Position numbers and translations under genes: made by a program. The notes under the pieces are model-generated. The model was not told where the DNA came from. It did no database searches and was given only the letters and a program-made list of their open reading frames with translations. Positions 15,818-22,840 of a stretch of DNA of 35,813 bases are shown piece by piece; positions within the stretch are counted from its first letter, which is position 1; the number at the start of each line of letters is the position of its first letter. The stretch spans positions 1-35,813 of the forward strand of contig CAAEBC010000046.1 of assembly GCA_900753975.1 (NCBI GenBank), given 5' to 3'. Origin of the DNA: Clostridia bacterium. GTDB lineage: Bacteria > Bacillota > Clostridia > TANB77 > UBA1234.

Positions 15818-17128
15818 ATGAGAAAACATATAATAAAAGATATAGTACCAGGCAGCATTGCAGAAGAAATGGAAATCGAGCCGGGAGATTATCTTGTTTC
15901 TATAAACGATGAAGAAATTAAAGACATATTAGATTATAAATTTCAAATCTTTGATGAGTATATAACATTAGTTATAGAAAAGAAAAATGGCGAAGAATGG
16001 GATTTAGAAATAGAAAAAGAAGCAAATGAAGATTTAGGAATAATATTTCCAGAGCAACTAATAGAAAAACCTAGAAGTTGTGCAAATAAGTGTATATTCT
16101 GCTTTATGGATCAGTTACCAGATAAAGTAAGAAATACTCTTGTATTTAAAGATGATGATTTTCGTTTGTCTTTTATAACTGGAAACTATGTTACACTTAC
16201 AAATTCAGGTTATAAAGATTTAGATAGAATAATTAGGTATCATTTGAGTCCTATAAATATATCTGTTCATGCTACAGATCCAGAGGTTAGAAGTATGATG
16301 CTGAATAACAAAACAGCATATAAGGTTATGGAATATATAAAATATCTTACAGAGCATGACATAAAAATAAATGCACAAATAGTGCTTTGCCCACATATTA
16401 ACGATGGTAAGGTTTTAGATAAAACAATAAAAGAACTTTCTGAATATGCGCCAAACTTGCAATGTATAGCAATTGTTCCAGTTGGACTTACTAAATATAG
16501 AGAAGGCTTATATCCATTAACGGTCTTTGATAAAGAAGGAGCAAGTAGAACAATCGATCAAATAAATGGTTGGCAAGCAAAATTTAGAGAAAAATACGGT
16601 TTTAATCTGGTATATTTGGCAGATGAATTTTATGTAAAAGCGGAAAGGGAGATACCAGAGTTTAAAGACTACGACGATTTTCCACAATTAGGTGATGGAA
16701 TAGGAATGCTTGCATATTTTAAGAAAAATTTCGATAGTTACTTAAAAAGATTTAAGCCTAAAAAAGTTAATAAAGTAGTATCTATAGCTTCTGGCAAAAT
16801 TGTATATAACTTTATGAGGACGAGAATGGACGAATTAGAGAAAAAATTCGAAGGGCTTAAAATTAACCTATACCCTATAGAAAATACCTTTTTTGGACCA
16901 GAAATAACGGTTACAGGGCTAATTACTGGTGGAGATTTAATTACACAGCTAAAAGATAAAGAGCTTGGTGAGTATTTGATACTTTGCGGAGATATGTTAA
17001 AAGATGATGCCGATATATTTTTAGACGATGTAACATTAGAAGAAGTGAAAGAGAAACTTAATATTGAAATCAAGGTAAATAATGATTGTGGAATCGGCAT
17101 AATAAAGGATATATTAGGCATTAGGTAA
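15818..17128 (+). CDS. DUF512 family protein (radical-SAM-like, PDZ-like N-terminus)
   Basis: A 436-residue protein. The N-terminus (IVPGSIAEEMEIEPGDYLVSINDEEIKDILDYKF) is a PDZ-like fold. It is followed by a CxxxCxxC cluster, CANKCIFCFMDQLP (Cys88, 92 and 95), typical of a radical SAM [4Fe-4S] site, and a C-terminal DUF512 domain with NTFFGPEITVTGLITGGDL. This family is common in Clostridia, often beside der (EngA). Its reaction has not been established to my knowledge. The SD is GAGGAG and the start at 15818 is unambiguous. Confidence 0.88.
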   Translation: MRKHIIKDIVPGSIAEEMEIEPGDYLVSINDEEIKDILDYKFQIFDEYITLVIEKKNGEEWDLEIEKEANEDLGIIFPEQLIEKPRSCANKCIFCFMDQLPDKVRNTLVFKDDDFRLSFITGNYVTLTNSGYKDLDRIIRYHLSPINISVHATDPEVRSMMLNNKTAYKVMEYIKYLTEHDIKINAQIVLCPHINDGKVLDKTIKELSEYAPNLQCIAIVPVGLTKYREGLYPLTVFDKEGASRTIDQINGWQAKFREKYGFNLVYLADEFYVKAEREIPEFKDYDDFPQLGDGIGMLAYFKKNFDSYLKRFKPKKVNKVVSIASGKIVYNFMRTRMDELEKKFEGLKINLYPIENTFFGPEITVTGLITGGDLITQLKDKELGEYLILCGDMLKDDADIFLDDVTLEEVKEKLNIEIKVNNDCGIGIIKDILGIR

Positions 17129-17146
17129 AATTATGCAAGAAAGTAG

Positions 17147-17175
17147 TTTACTTTTTATGTAAAACATGCTATAAT
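17147..17175 (+). promoter_or_regulatory. Promoter of high-GC orphan gene at 17330
   Basis: TTTACT, a 17-nt spacer and TATAAT, in AT-rich sequence just after the DUF512 gene. It implies a leader of about 150 nt before the ATG at 17330. Confidence 0.72.
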
Positions 17176-17181
17176 ATAAAT

Positions 17182-17329
17182 TGACTTAAAGATTACTTTA
17201 GTTGGGGATTCATACCAAACATTCGAGCGTGATGTTTGTTACCCCTTGTTTGACACGTCGATGACGTACAAACAAAAAGTAGAGCGCTGCACAAGATCGA
17301 CAAGAAAAGACAAAATGGAGGAAAACACA
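17182..17329 (+). other. Long structured 5' leader of orphan gene
   Basis: The predicted leader contains CAAACAT/ATGTTTG around 17217-17240. A second hairpin (about 17248-17275) pairs TGTTTG with CAAACA and ACGTC with GACGT. The base composition shifts from AT-rich to GC-rich within this leader. It might be a regulatory RNA, but I recognise no riboswitch class. Confidence 0.35.
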
Positions 17330-17854
17330 ATGAAGAAGAACATGGACAGCAAAGTTATCGGCACTCCGGCGAAGGCAACCAAGATTCTGAAGATCATCGC
17401 CGTCGTCTTGGTTATCTATGCCATCTTGCGACTGATGGTTTTCACCGGCATTTTCACCGGGTTCGGTGACGTCGCGGCTGCGGTGATGATCGCGTTGATT
17501 TGCGGTTATTTCGCCGGAAAGGCGCGCCGCGAACAACACGAGCATGATGTAGAGGAGGACGACGACAAGATGCTCACGGAAGCCCCCGTGCTTGCTGAGC
17601 CTGTGCCCACGACCGAACCCATCGCTCATGTTGAGCCCGCTGCTAAACCCGCTGTGACCACTCCGGTAGTAGATTATGATAATCTGCAGCCGGATGATCT
17701 CGAGGCTCTTGAGAGGGCTGAGAAGTATCGCAAGCTGCGTCTGATTAAGCTTGGCATGGAACGCGAGTCCTTCAATGCTGACGACGCAAAGCTGAAGGAT
17801 GTAATGGCGAAACAGGCGGAGCTCCTTGCCGAAGGCGAAAAAGCCGTGAAGTGA
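17330..17854 (+). CDS. Orphan membrane protein of foreign-like composition, 174 aa
   Basis: I do not recognise this protein. Two adjacent hydrophobic helices lie near the N-terminus (ILKIIAVVLVIYAILRLMVF and FGDVAAAVMIALICGYFAGKA). Next come an acidic stretch (EEDDDK), a Pro/Ala/Thr-rich linker and a charged, probably helical C-terminus (DDLEALERAEKYRKLRLIKLGM), predicted cytoplasmic. ATG 17330 is 8 nt after GGAGG; an ATG at 17315 overlaps that SD. Hand counts give 34/60 G+C at 17461-17520 versus 19/60 in the DUF512 gene at 16381-16440. Codons such as GCG, CGC and CTG are frequent here and rare nearby. It has its own promoter and terminator, so it behaves as a single-gene island. Confidence 0.75.
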   Translation: MKKNMDSKVIGTPAKATKILKIIAVVLVIYAILRLMVFTGIFTGFGDVAAAVMIALICGYFAGKARREQHEHDVEEDDDKMLTEAPVLAEPVPTTEPIAHVEPAAKPAVTTPVVDYDNLQPDDLEALERAEKYRKLRLIKLGMERESFNADDAKLKDVMAKQAELLAEGEKAVK

Positions 17855-17865
17855 GGCGCGCTCTC

Positions 17866-17902
17866 AACCCCGTAAGGAAGCTTTCCTTATGGGGTTTTCC
17901 CT
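17866..17902 (+). terminator. Intrinsic terminator of high-GC orphan gene
   Basis: AACCCCGTAAGGAA pairs with TTCCTTATGGGGTT (one G-U) around a three-base loop, then a T-rich tail. Confidence 0.9.
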
Positions 17903-17920
17903 TTTAATGATAGGTTTATG

Positions 17921-17949
17921 TTGAAAATTAGCCTTGTATAAGGTATAAT
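17921..17949 (+). promoter_or_regulatory. Promoter of MORN-repeat gene
   Basis: TTGAAA, a 17-nt spacer and TATAAT, 36 bases before the ATG at 17986. Confidence 0.72.
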
Positions 17950-17985
17950 ATAAATATACGATAATACAAATGAGGAGTGATTTTT

Positions 17986-18489
17986 ATGGAAATTATTTAT
18001 GATGATAGAGGTAATATATTAGAAGGTGTTGTAATAAAGTATTATTCTGATGATAAAAAAATGTCTGAAACACCATATAAAAACGGAAACATTAATGGAG
18101 ATGTGATTGAGTATCATTATAATGGAATGGTAAGTTCGGTTACGCCTTATGTTGATGGCGTGATTAACGGTAAAGTTAAGACATATTATCAAAATGGAAT
18201 GATAATGGAGATTATTCCTTATGAAAATGGTAAAGTTACTGGAACTAGATGTAGATATTTTGAAACAGGACTTTTAGAAGAAAAAGCTGAGTATTCGCGT
18301 GATGTTTTAAATGGTTTTGTTACACAATATAATTCAGATGGTTCGGTTAGGTCCAAGAGAGAGTTTAGAAAAGGCTTTCCTGTAGAAGTGGAAAAGGAAA
18401 TAAGAAAAGAAGATGTTGAGGATAAAAAAGAAAAAAAAGAGGAAGTAGTTGAGCAATTAACTAAAGAAGAATTAGATAGACTTTTATAA
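17986..18489 (+). CDS. MORN_2-repeat (YwqK-like) protein
   Basis: A 167-residue protein made of about five tandem MORN_2-type repeats, for example PYKNGNINGDVIEYHYNGMV and PYVDGVINGKVKTYYQNGMI. It ends in a Lys/Glu-rich helix (KEDVEDKKEKKEEVVEQ). No signal peptide is seen. Such proteins are often labelled YwqK-family antitoxins; in Bacillus YwqK accompanies a polymorphic toxin, but there is no toxin partner here. I chose ATG 17986, which is 8 nt after GAGGAG; a GTG at 17977 overlaps that SD. It has its own promoter and terminator. Confidence 0.8.
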   Translation: MEIIYDDRGNILEGVVIKYYSDDKKMSETPYKNGNINGDVIEYHYNGMVSSVTPYVDGVINGKVKTYYQNGMIMEIIPYENGKVTGTRCRYFETGLLEEKAEYSRDVLNGFVTQYNSDGSVRSKREFRKGFPVEVEKEIRKEDVEDKKEKKEEVVEQLTKEELDRLL

Positions 18490-18510
18490 ATTATATAATT
18501 TTGAAATAAT

Positions 18511-18551
18511 AATGTTGCCAAGGGAAAAATACCTTGACAACATTTTATTTT
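18511..18551 (+). terminator. Terminator of MORN gene, with rny -35 box in its right arm
   Basis: AATGTTGCCAAGG pairs with CCTTGACAACATT, followed by TTATTTTA. The CCAAGG...CCTTGACAA core resembles the inner part of the nested repeats at 1-84, 14951 and 32629. Confidence 0.8.
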
Positions 18552-18562
18552 ACTTATAAAAT
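18534..18562 (+). promoter_or_regulatory. Promoter of rny
   Basis: TTGACA, a 17-nt spacer and TAAAAT. The -35 hexamer lies inside the descending arm of the preceding terminator. The implied leader to rny is about 110 nt. Confidence 0.6.
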
Positions 18563-18677
18563 GGTAATTGTGATTGAAATATATTATTTAAAAGATTTAC
18601 GTGGTGGGAGGATGCAGCCATTTTTAAAAATTTGTGTCCTTGATAATATATTTGAACATTGAAAAGTAAATAAGGAG

Positions 18678-20252
18678 GTGGACGATATTTTTACTATTAC
18701 ACAAGTGATTATTATTTCAGTTATCGTCCTTGTCGTATCTGCAACTGTTACGGCTTTTATTTTTGTTCAAAAAGAAAAGAGTAATGAGAAAAAAGGGCTA
18801 TCTAAGATTAAAAATGCTGAAGAAGAAGCAAAAAAAATCTTAGAAGATGCTTCAAAAGAAGCAGAAGCTGCTAGAAAAGAAAAAGTTATTTTAGCAAAAG
18901 AAGAAATTCAAAAAGAAAGAGCAGAGTTAGACAGGGAAACAAAAGAAAGAAGAGCTGAAAACCAAAAGCAAGAAAGAAGATTGTTCCAAAAGGAAGAATC
19001 ACTAGAAAAGAAGTTGGAAAATCTAGAAAGAAAAGAAATGAAGTTAGTAGAAAGGGAAAAGGAGTTAGACGTCCAAAAAGAAGAGCTAGATTCTTTTAAA
19101 GATAAGCAAGTCGCTGAACTTGAAAGAATTTCAGGATTATCTTCTGAAGATGCTAAAAATTATTTGCTTAGCATTTTGAAAGATTCTCTTACACATGACA
19201 GTGCTGTTATGATTAGAGATATCGAAGGAAAAGCGAAAGAAGAAGCAAATAAGAAAGCAAAAGAGCTAATTACTTATGCTGTTCAAAAATGTGCAGCAGA
19301 CCATACTTCAGAGACTACGGTTTCAGTTGTTCCTTTACCAAGTGATGATATGAAAGGTAGAATTATTGGTAGAGAGGGTAGAAATATTAAAGCGTTAGAA
19401 ACATTGACAGGTATTGATTTGATAATTGACGATACACCAGAAGCTGTTATTTTATCTGGTTTCGATCCAATTAGACGTGAAGTAGCAAGAATTGCTCTCG
19501 AAAGTCTTGTTACAGATGGTCGTATTCATCCTGCTAGAATCGAAGAAGCTGTTGAGAAAGCTAAAGAAGAGCTTGAAAACATTATTAAAGAAGAAGGCGA
19601 AAGAGCTTCTATTGAAACAGGTGTAATTGGATTACATCCAGATGTGCTTAAACTTATAGGAAAGCTTAAGTATAGAACAAGTTATGGTCAAAACGTTTTG
19701 AACCATTCAATCGAAGTTTCACAACTTGCTGGTATTATGGCTGAGGAATTGGGCTATGATCCAAAGCTTGCAAAGAGAGCTGGACTTCTTCATGATATTG
19801 GTAAATCAATAGACCATGAAATGGAAGGTACACATGTTGAGATTGGTGTCGATATCCTTAAGAAGTTTAAGGAAAATGATATCGTAATCAACGCCGTACA
19901 AGCTCATCATGGTGATGTTGAACCACAAACAATGGAAGCAGTTTTAGTTCAAGCTGCTGATGCGATATCAGCTTCAAGACCAGGTGCTAGACGTGAGACA
20001 TTAGAAACTTATATCAAACGTTTGGAAAAACTTGAAGAGATTGCAGATTCATTCGATGGAGTTGAAAAATCATTTGCAATCCAAGCTGGTAGAGAAGTTA
20101 GAATCATTGTTAAACCTGAAAATGTTGATGATGATAAAATGGTACTTATGGCAAGAGACGTTGCAAAGAGAATTGAGGATGAAATGGATTATCCAGGACA
20201 AATCAAGGTTAACGTTGTAAGAGAGACTCGTGCAATTGAGTACGCAAAATAA
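18678..20252 (+). CDS. rny: Ribonuclease Y
   Basis: A membrane-anchored endoribonuclease that initiates mRNA decay in Firmicutes. It has one N-terminal helix (VIIISVIVLVVSATVTAFIF), a long Glu/Lys-rich coiled coil (about residues 35-190), and a KH RNA-binding domain with GRIIGREGRNIKALETLTG. The HD phosphohydrolase domain has LNHSIEVSQLAG and AGLLHDIGKSIDHE. Length (524) matches the family. The start is uncertain: the GTG at 18678 begins on the last base of AAGGAGG (18672-18678), so that SD cannot serve it. An ATT at 18687 is at ideal spacing. Neighbours ymdB and spoVS downstream match the usual Firmicute order. Confidence 0.95.
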   Translation: MDDIFTITQVIIISVIVLVVSATVTAFIFVQKEKSNEKKGLSKIKNAEEEAKKILEDASKEAEAARKEKVILAKEEIQKERAELDRETKERRAENQKQERRLFQKEESLEKKLENLERKEMKLVEREKELDVQKEELDSFKDKQVAELERISGLSSEDAKNYLLSILKDSLTHDSAVMIRDIEGKAKEEANKKAKELITYAVQKCAADHTSETTVSVVPLPSDDMKGRIIGREGRNIKALETLTGIDLIIDDTPEAVILSGFDPIRREVARIALESLVTDGRIHPARIEEAVEKAKEELENIIKEEGERASIETGVIGLHPDVLKLIGKLKYRTSYGQNVLNHSIEVSQLAGIMAEELGYDPKLAKRAGLLHDIGKSIDHEMEGTHVEIGVDILKKFKENDIVINAVQAHHGDVEPQTMEAVLVQAADAISASRPGARRETLETYIKRLEKLEEIADSFDGVEKSFAIQAGREVRIIVKPENVDDDKMVLMARDVAKRIEDEMDYPGQIKVNVVRETRAIEYAK

Positions 20253-20258
20253 AAAATT

Positions 20259-20301
20259 AAGTGCATTTGTAGTTAAAAGTTACTGCAGGTGCACTTTTTT
20301 T
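20259..20301 (+). terminator. Intrinsic terminator after rny
   Basis: A 15-bp stem (20259-20273 with 20282-20296, outer AAGTGCA/TGCACTT with some G-U pairs inside) followed by a T run. Confidence 0.85.
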
Positions 20302-20367
20302 ATAAAGAATAGCACAATGTAAGGCAAAATATATGAAAATTTAAATATCGTTAAAGGAGGAATAAGT

Positions 20368-20826
20368 ATGAATTTTTTTGAAAATATTGAAATCAAAGCG
20401 AAGCAAGATGAAATTGTAAAAAGGGTTGCAGGTGCGATAATTACAAATGTAGTAGGAAAAATATTATTATTACAAAGACCTTTAGATGATTTTATGGGTG
20501 GTATTTTGGAGCTTCCAAGTGGTAATGTAGAAGCTGGGGAAGCAATTAATCAAGGACTAGTTAGAGAGGTTAAAGAAGAAACTAATTTAGACACAAGAAC
20601 TATAGGAATGTTTATAAATTCTTTTGATTATTTATCAAGTAGTGGCAAAAAGAGTAGACAATTTAACTTTGAAGTAAAAGTAGAAAATTATGAAAATATA
20701 ATTTTAACTGAACATGATAACTATGTATGGTTAGATTATGAAGAAGTAAGAAATAATGAAAGAATTACCGATGAAGTAAAGTACACTATTGAAATATATA
20801 ATTATAATAAGAATATAGAACAATAG
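20368..20826 (+). CDS. NUDIX hydrolase
   Basis: A 152-residue protein with a complete Nudix box, GNVEAGEAINQGLVREVKEETNL, which fits Gx5Ex7REUxEExxU and is the metal-dependent site that cleaves nucleoside diphosphates linked to X. The substrate cannot be read from the sequence. The SD AAAGGAGG precedes the ATG. It lies between rny and ymdB without a promoter of its own that I can identify, and beyond the rny terminator. Confidence 0.88.
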   Translation: MNFFENIEIKAKQDEIVKRVAGAIITNVVGKILLLQRPLDDFMGGILELPSGNVEAGEAINQGLVREVKEETNLDTRTIGMFINSFDYLSSSGKKSRQFNFEVKVENYENIILTEHDNYVWLDYEEVRNNERITDEVKYTIEIYNYNKNIEQ

Positions 20827-20858
20827 AATATAGAATTAGTGCTTTTATCACAAAATTA

Positions 20859-20887
20859 TTGATAAATAGATGTCTTTGAAATATAAT
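20859..20887 (+). promoter_or_regulatory. Promoter of ymdB
   Basis: TTGATA, a 17-nt spacer and TATAAT, 32 bases before the chosen ATG at 20919. Confidence 0.7.
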
Positions 20888-20918
20888 AGCTTTTGGAGAA
20901 AGACTGGAGGTTATGATA

Positions 20919-21695
20919 ATGAATATACTAGTAATTGGCGATATAGTTGGGGGACCAGGCATGGAGGCTTTAAGAAGAAATATATCGAAGTTAAAGCAAG
21001 AATTTAATATAGATTTTACTATTGCAAATGGTGAAAATTCGGCTGACGGTATGGGGATTACTCTTAAGATTTTAAATGATATGTACGCACTTGGTGTAGA
21101 TGTTGTTACCTTAGGAAATCATACATGGGGAAAAAAAGAGATTTTTTCTTTTATAGATGATGAAGATAGACTTATAAGACCAGCTAATTATACAAAAGGT
21201 ATTTGCGGCAAGGGATATACTATTTTGCCTTGCAAAAATATGAAGATCGGTGTAATGAATTTAATCGGAAGAGTTGATACTGGTGGTTCTTATGATAGTC
21301 CTTTTGAAGTAGCAGATGAAGAAATCACGAAAATGAAAAAAGAGGGTGCAGATATAATAGTAATAGACTTTCATGCTGAAGCTACAGCTGAGAAAAAAGC
21401 ACTTGCTTATTATTTAAAAGATAAAGTAAATATTTTGTTTGGAACACATACCCATGTTCAAACAAATGATGATACTATCTACGAAACTGGCATGGGATAT
21501 ATAACAGATGTTGGTATGACTGGGCCTAAGGATTCGATAATCGGCATGGCTCCAGAGGCAGCATTAAAAAGGTTTTTAACTCAAATACCAGAAAGATATG
21601 CTTGTGCTACTGGCGAACCAATGCTTAATGCGGTAGTGTTTGAATTTGACGAAAAAGCAAAAAAGGTAACAAGAATAGACAAAATATCGATTTAA
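20919..21695 (+). CDS. ymdB: YmdB-type metallophosphodiesterase
   Basis: A 258-residue metallophosphoesterase of the YmdB/TIGR00282 family, which hydrolyses 2',3'- and 3',5'-cyclic nucleotides in Bacillus and affects RNase Y-linked mRNA levels and multicellular behaviour. Metal-binding motifs are MNILVIGDIVG (start), ANGENSADGMG, TLGNHTWGKKE, DFHAEATAEK and FGTHTHVQTND. I chose ATG 20919 because GGAGG (20906-20910) is 8 nt away; the ATG at 20913 is only 2 nt away. The rny - ymdB - spoVS order is conserved in Firmicutes. Confidence 0.93.
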   Translation: MNILVIGDIVGGPGMEALRRNISKLKQEFNIDFTIANGENSADGMGITLKILNDMYALGVDVVTLGNHTWGKKEIFSFIDDEDRLIRPANYTKGICGKGYTILPCKNMKIGVMNLIGRVDTGGSYDSPFEVADEEITKMKKEGADIIVIDFHAEATAEKKALAYYLKDKVNILFGTHTHVQTNDDTIYETGMGYITDVGMTGPKDSIIGMAPEAALKRFLTQIPERYACATGEPMLNAVVFEFDEKAKKVTRIDKISI

Positions 21696-21829
21696 ATGCG
21701 ACAATTTGTAGTATTTTGCCGAACGATTCTGCCCATTTGTCGAACTGATTTACTGGATATTTCTGGAAATGGTTATATAATTTAATTGTAAGTTAAAAAT
21801 ATTAAATTATATAACAAGGAGGAAATAAC

Positions 21830-22090
21830 ATGGATGTTTTAAGAATTTCTACGAAATCAAATCCAAATTCAGTAGCGGGGGCGATAGCAGGTCTAATAAA
21901 AGAAAAAGGAAAGGCAGAGATGCAAGCTATAGGTGCTGGTGCACTAAATCAAGCAGTTAAAGCAATTGCAATTGCTAGAGGTTTTGTGGCACCATCTGGA
22001 GTTGACTTAATTTGCATACCAGCTTTTACCGAGATTAAAATTGAAGAAGATGAGAGAACGGGTATTAAATTACTTATAGAGCCTAGATAA
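21830..22090 (+). CDS. spoVS: Stage V sporulation protein S
   Basis: An 86-residue Alba-like protein, nearly invariant in the family: VLRISTKSNPNSVAGAIAGL at the start, then QAIGAGALNQAVKAIAIARG. It acts in sporulation timing, septation and spore coat maturation in Bacillus, probably as a nucleic-acid-binding protein. The SD is AGGAGG. In Bacillus it is sigma-H dependent; I could not confirm a sigma-H promoter in the 134-bp gap. A bidirectional terminator follows. Confidence 0.95.
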   Translation: MDVLRISTKSNPNSVAGAIAGLIKEKGKAEMQAIGAGALNQAVKAIAIARGFVAPSGVDLICIPAFTEIKIEEDERTGIKLLIEPR

Positions 22091-22094
22091 ATAT

Positions 22095-22143
22095 AAAAAA
22101 GCATCCAAACACTTGAACTTGTATGTGCTTGGATGCTTTTTTA
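22095..22143. terminator. Bidirectional terminator between spoVS and - strand orphan
   Basis: AAAAAGCATCCAA and CAC pair with GTG and TTGGATGCTTTTT, with one A-C mismatch. A runs on one side and T runs on the other serve both convergent genes. Confidence 0.88.
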
Positions 22144-22695
22144 TTAACGTCGTTTCTTCTTCTTACTAGTATTGGTAGTAGGAGCAATGTAACCAACTTC
22201 CTTGAGGTTACGAAGCATTTTTTTACAACAGGAATACCACCTATAAGCAATCGATTCAATCGTATGTTCTACAGCAATTTTCTCACTGTAGCCTGCCTGA
22301 CCATCAACATAGATTTGACCGATAGCACGATTCCCAATATTGTAGACAGGAGGGAGGTCGCGAACTTTTTGATCGTCGTCTTCCAAAAAAACAAACGTGT
22401 TACCCAACTTTCGAATGTCATCAAAGCTCATGCTTTCACATTCACAGAACTTCATGGTAAGGAAAACCACTCTTTTATTTCGAAGAGTGTATTCTTCAGT
22501 TGCAAGTACGTCAGCATACCCAAAATCATTAATGTGAGCTTTACGGACAGCCAGCTTTATGCAAGTTAGTGCGACTGCAATCCTTTCAAGATCGTTAATC
22601 CAGGTTTTCCGAACGACAACTTCTTCAAGGAGTCCATATGCACCATTCAGCAGTCTCAATACATTCTCCTTCTGATTATCCCTATTCATAGTCAT
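22144..22695 (-). CDS. Orphan soluble protein of atypical composition, 183 aa
   Basis: I do not recognise this protein. It has no transmembrane helix. The N-terminal half looks helical (NVLRLLNGAYGLLEEVVVRK), the middle carries DIRKLGNTFVFLEDDD, and the tail is strongly basic (NTSKKKKRR). The SD is AAAGGAGG, 5 nt before the ATG at 22695; a second ATG lies at 22689. A hand count gives 26/60 G+C at 22261-22320, clearly above argS and spoVS next to it. It has its own promoter and shares a terminator with spoVS. It resembles the other two single-gene islands at 17330 and 29578 in arrangement, not in sequence. Confidence 0.72.
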   Translation of the reverse strand: MTMNRDNQKENVLRLLNGAYGLLEEVVVRKTWINDLERIAVALTCIKLAVRKAHINDFGYADVLATEEYTLRNKRVVFLTMKFCECESMSFDDIRKLGNTFVFLEDDDQKVRDLPPVYNIGNRAIGQIYVDGQAGYSEKIAVEHTIESIAYRWYSCCKKMLRNLKEVGYIAPTTNTSKKKKRR

Positions 22696-22731
22696 GAATT
22701 CCTCCTTTTTATATTTACATAATACAGCAGT

Positions 22732-22760
22732 ATTATATCATGCGATTGCACAAGAATCAA
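22732..22760 (-). promoter_or_regulatory. Promoter of - strand orphan gene
   Basis: On the - strand, TTGATT (22760-22755), a 17-nt spacer and TATAAT (22737-22732). Confidence 0.7.
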
Positions 22761-22797
22761 CAAAATTTACAAAAATATACCAATTTTGAACGGTTTG

Positions 22798-22806
22798 TGT
22801 TATAAT
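22798..22806 (+). promoter_or_regulatory. Extended -10 promoter of argS
   Basis: TGTTATAAT, an extended -10 (TGN before TATAAT), 34 bases before the argS ATG. No good -35 is visible. It is divergent from the orphan gene promoter. Confidence 0.55.
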
Positions 22807-22840
22807 GTCGGTATTGTCGGATAAGAAAAGGAGAATTAGT

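Noticed and set aside
17182..17329. Known riboswitch in the leader of the high-GC orphan
   Set aside because: Hairpins are present but no conserved core of any riboswitch class that I know is visible.
17210..17629. 139-codon open frame on the - strand opposite the high-GC orphan
   Set aside because: It is explained by high GC reducing stop codons; no SD or promoter and the + strand gene has full signals.
18612..18662. 16-codon leader ORF (MQPFLKICVLD...) between the MORN gene and rny
   Set aside because: GGGAGG abuts the ATG with no spacing and nothing suggests attenuation; kept as non-coding leader.
21696..21829. Sigma-H promoter before spoVS
   Set aside because: Expected from Bacillus, but I could not match both boxes in the gap; a TATAAT-like box near 21775 has no good -35.
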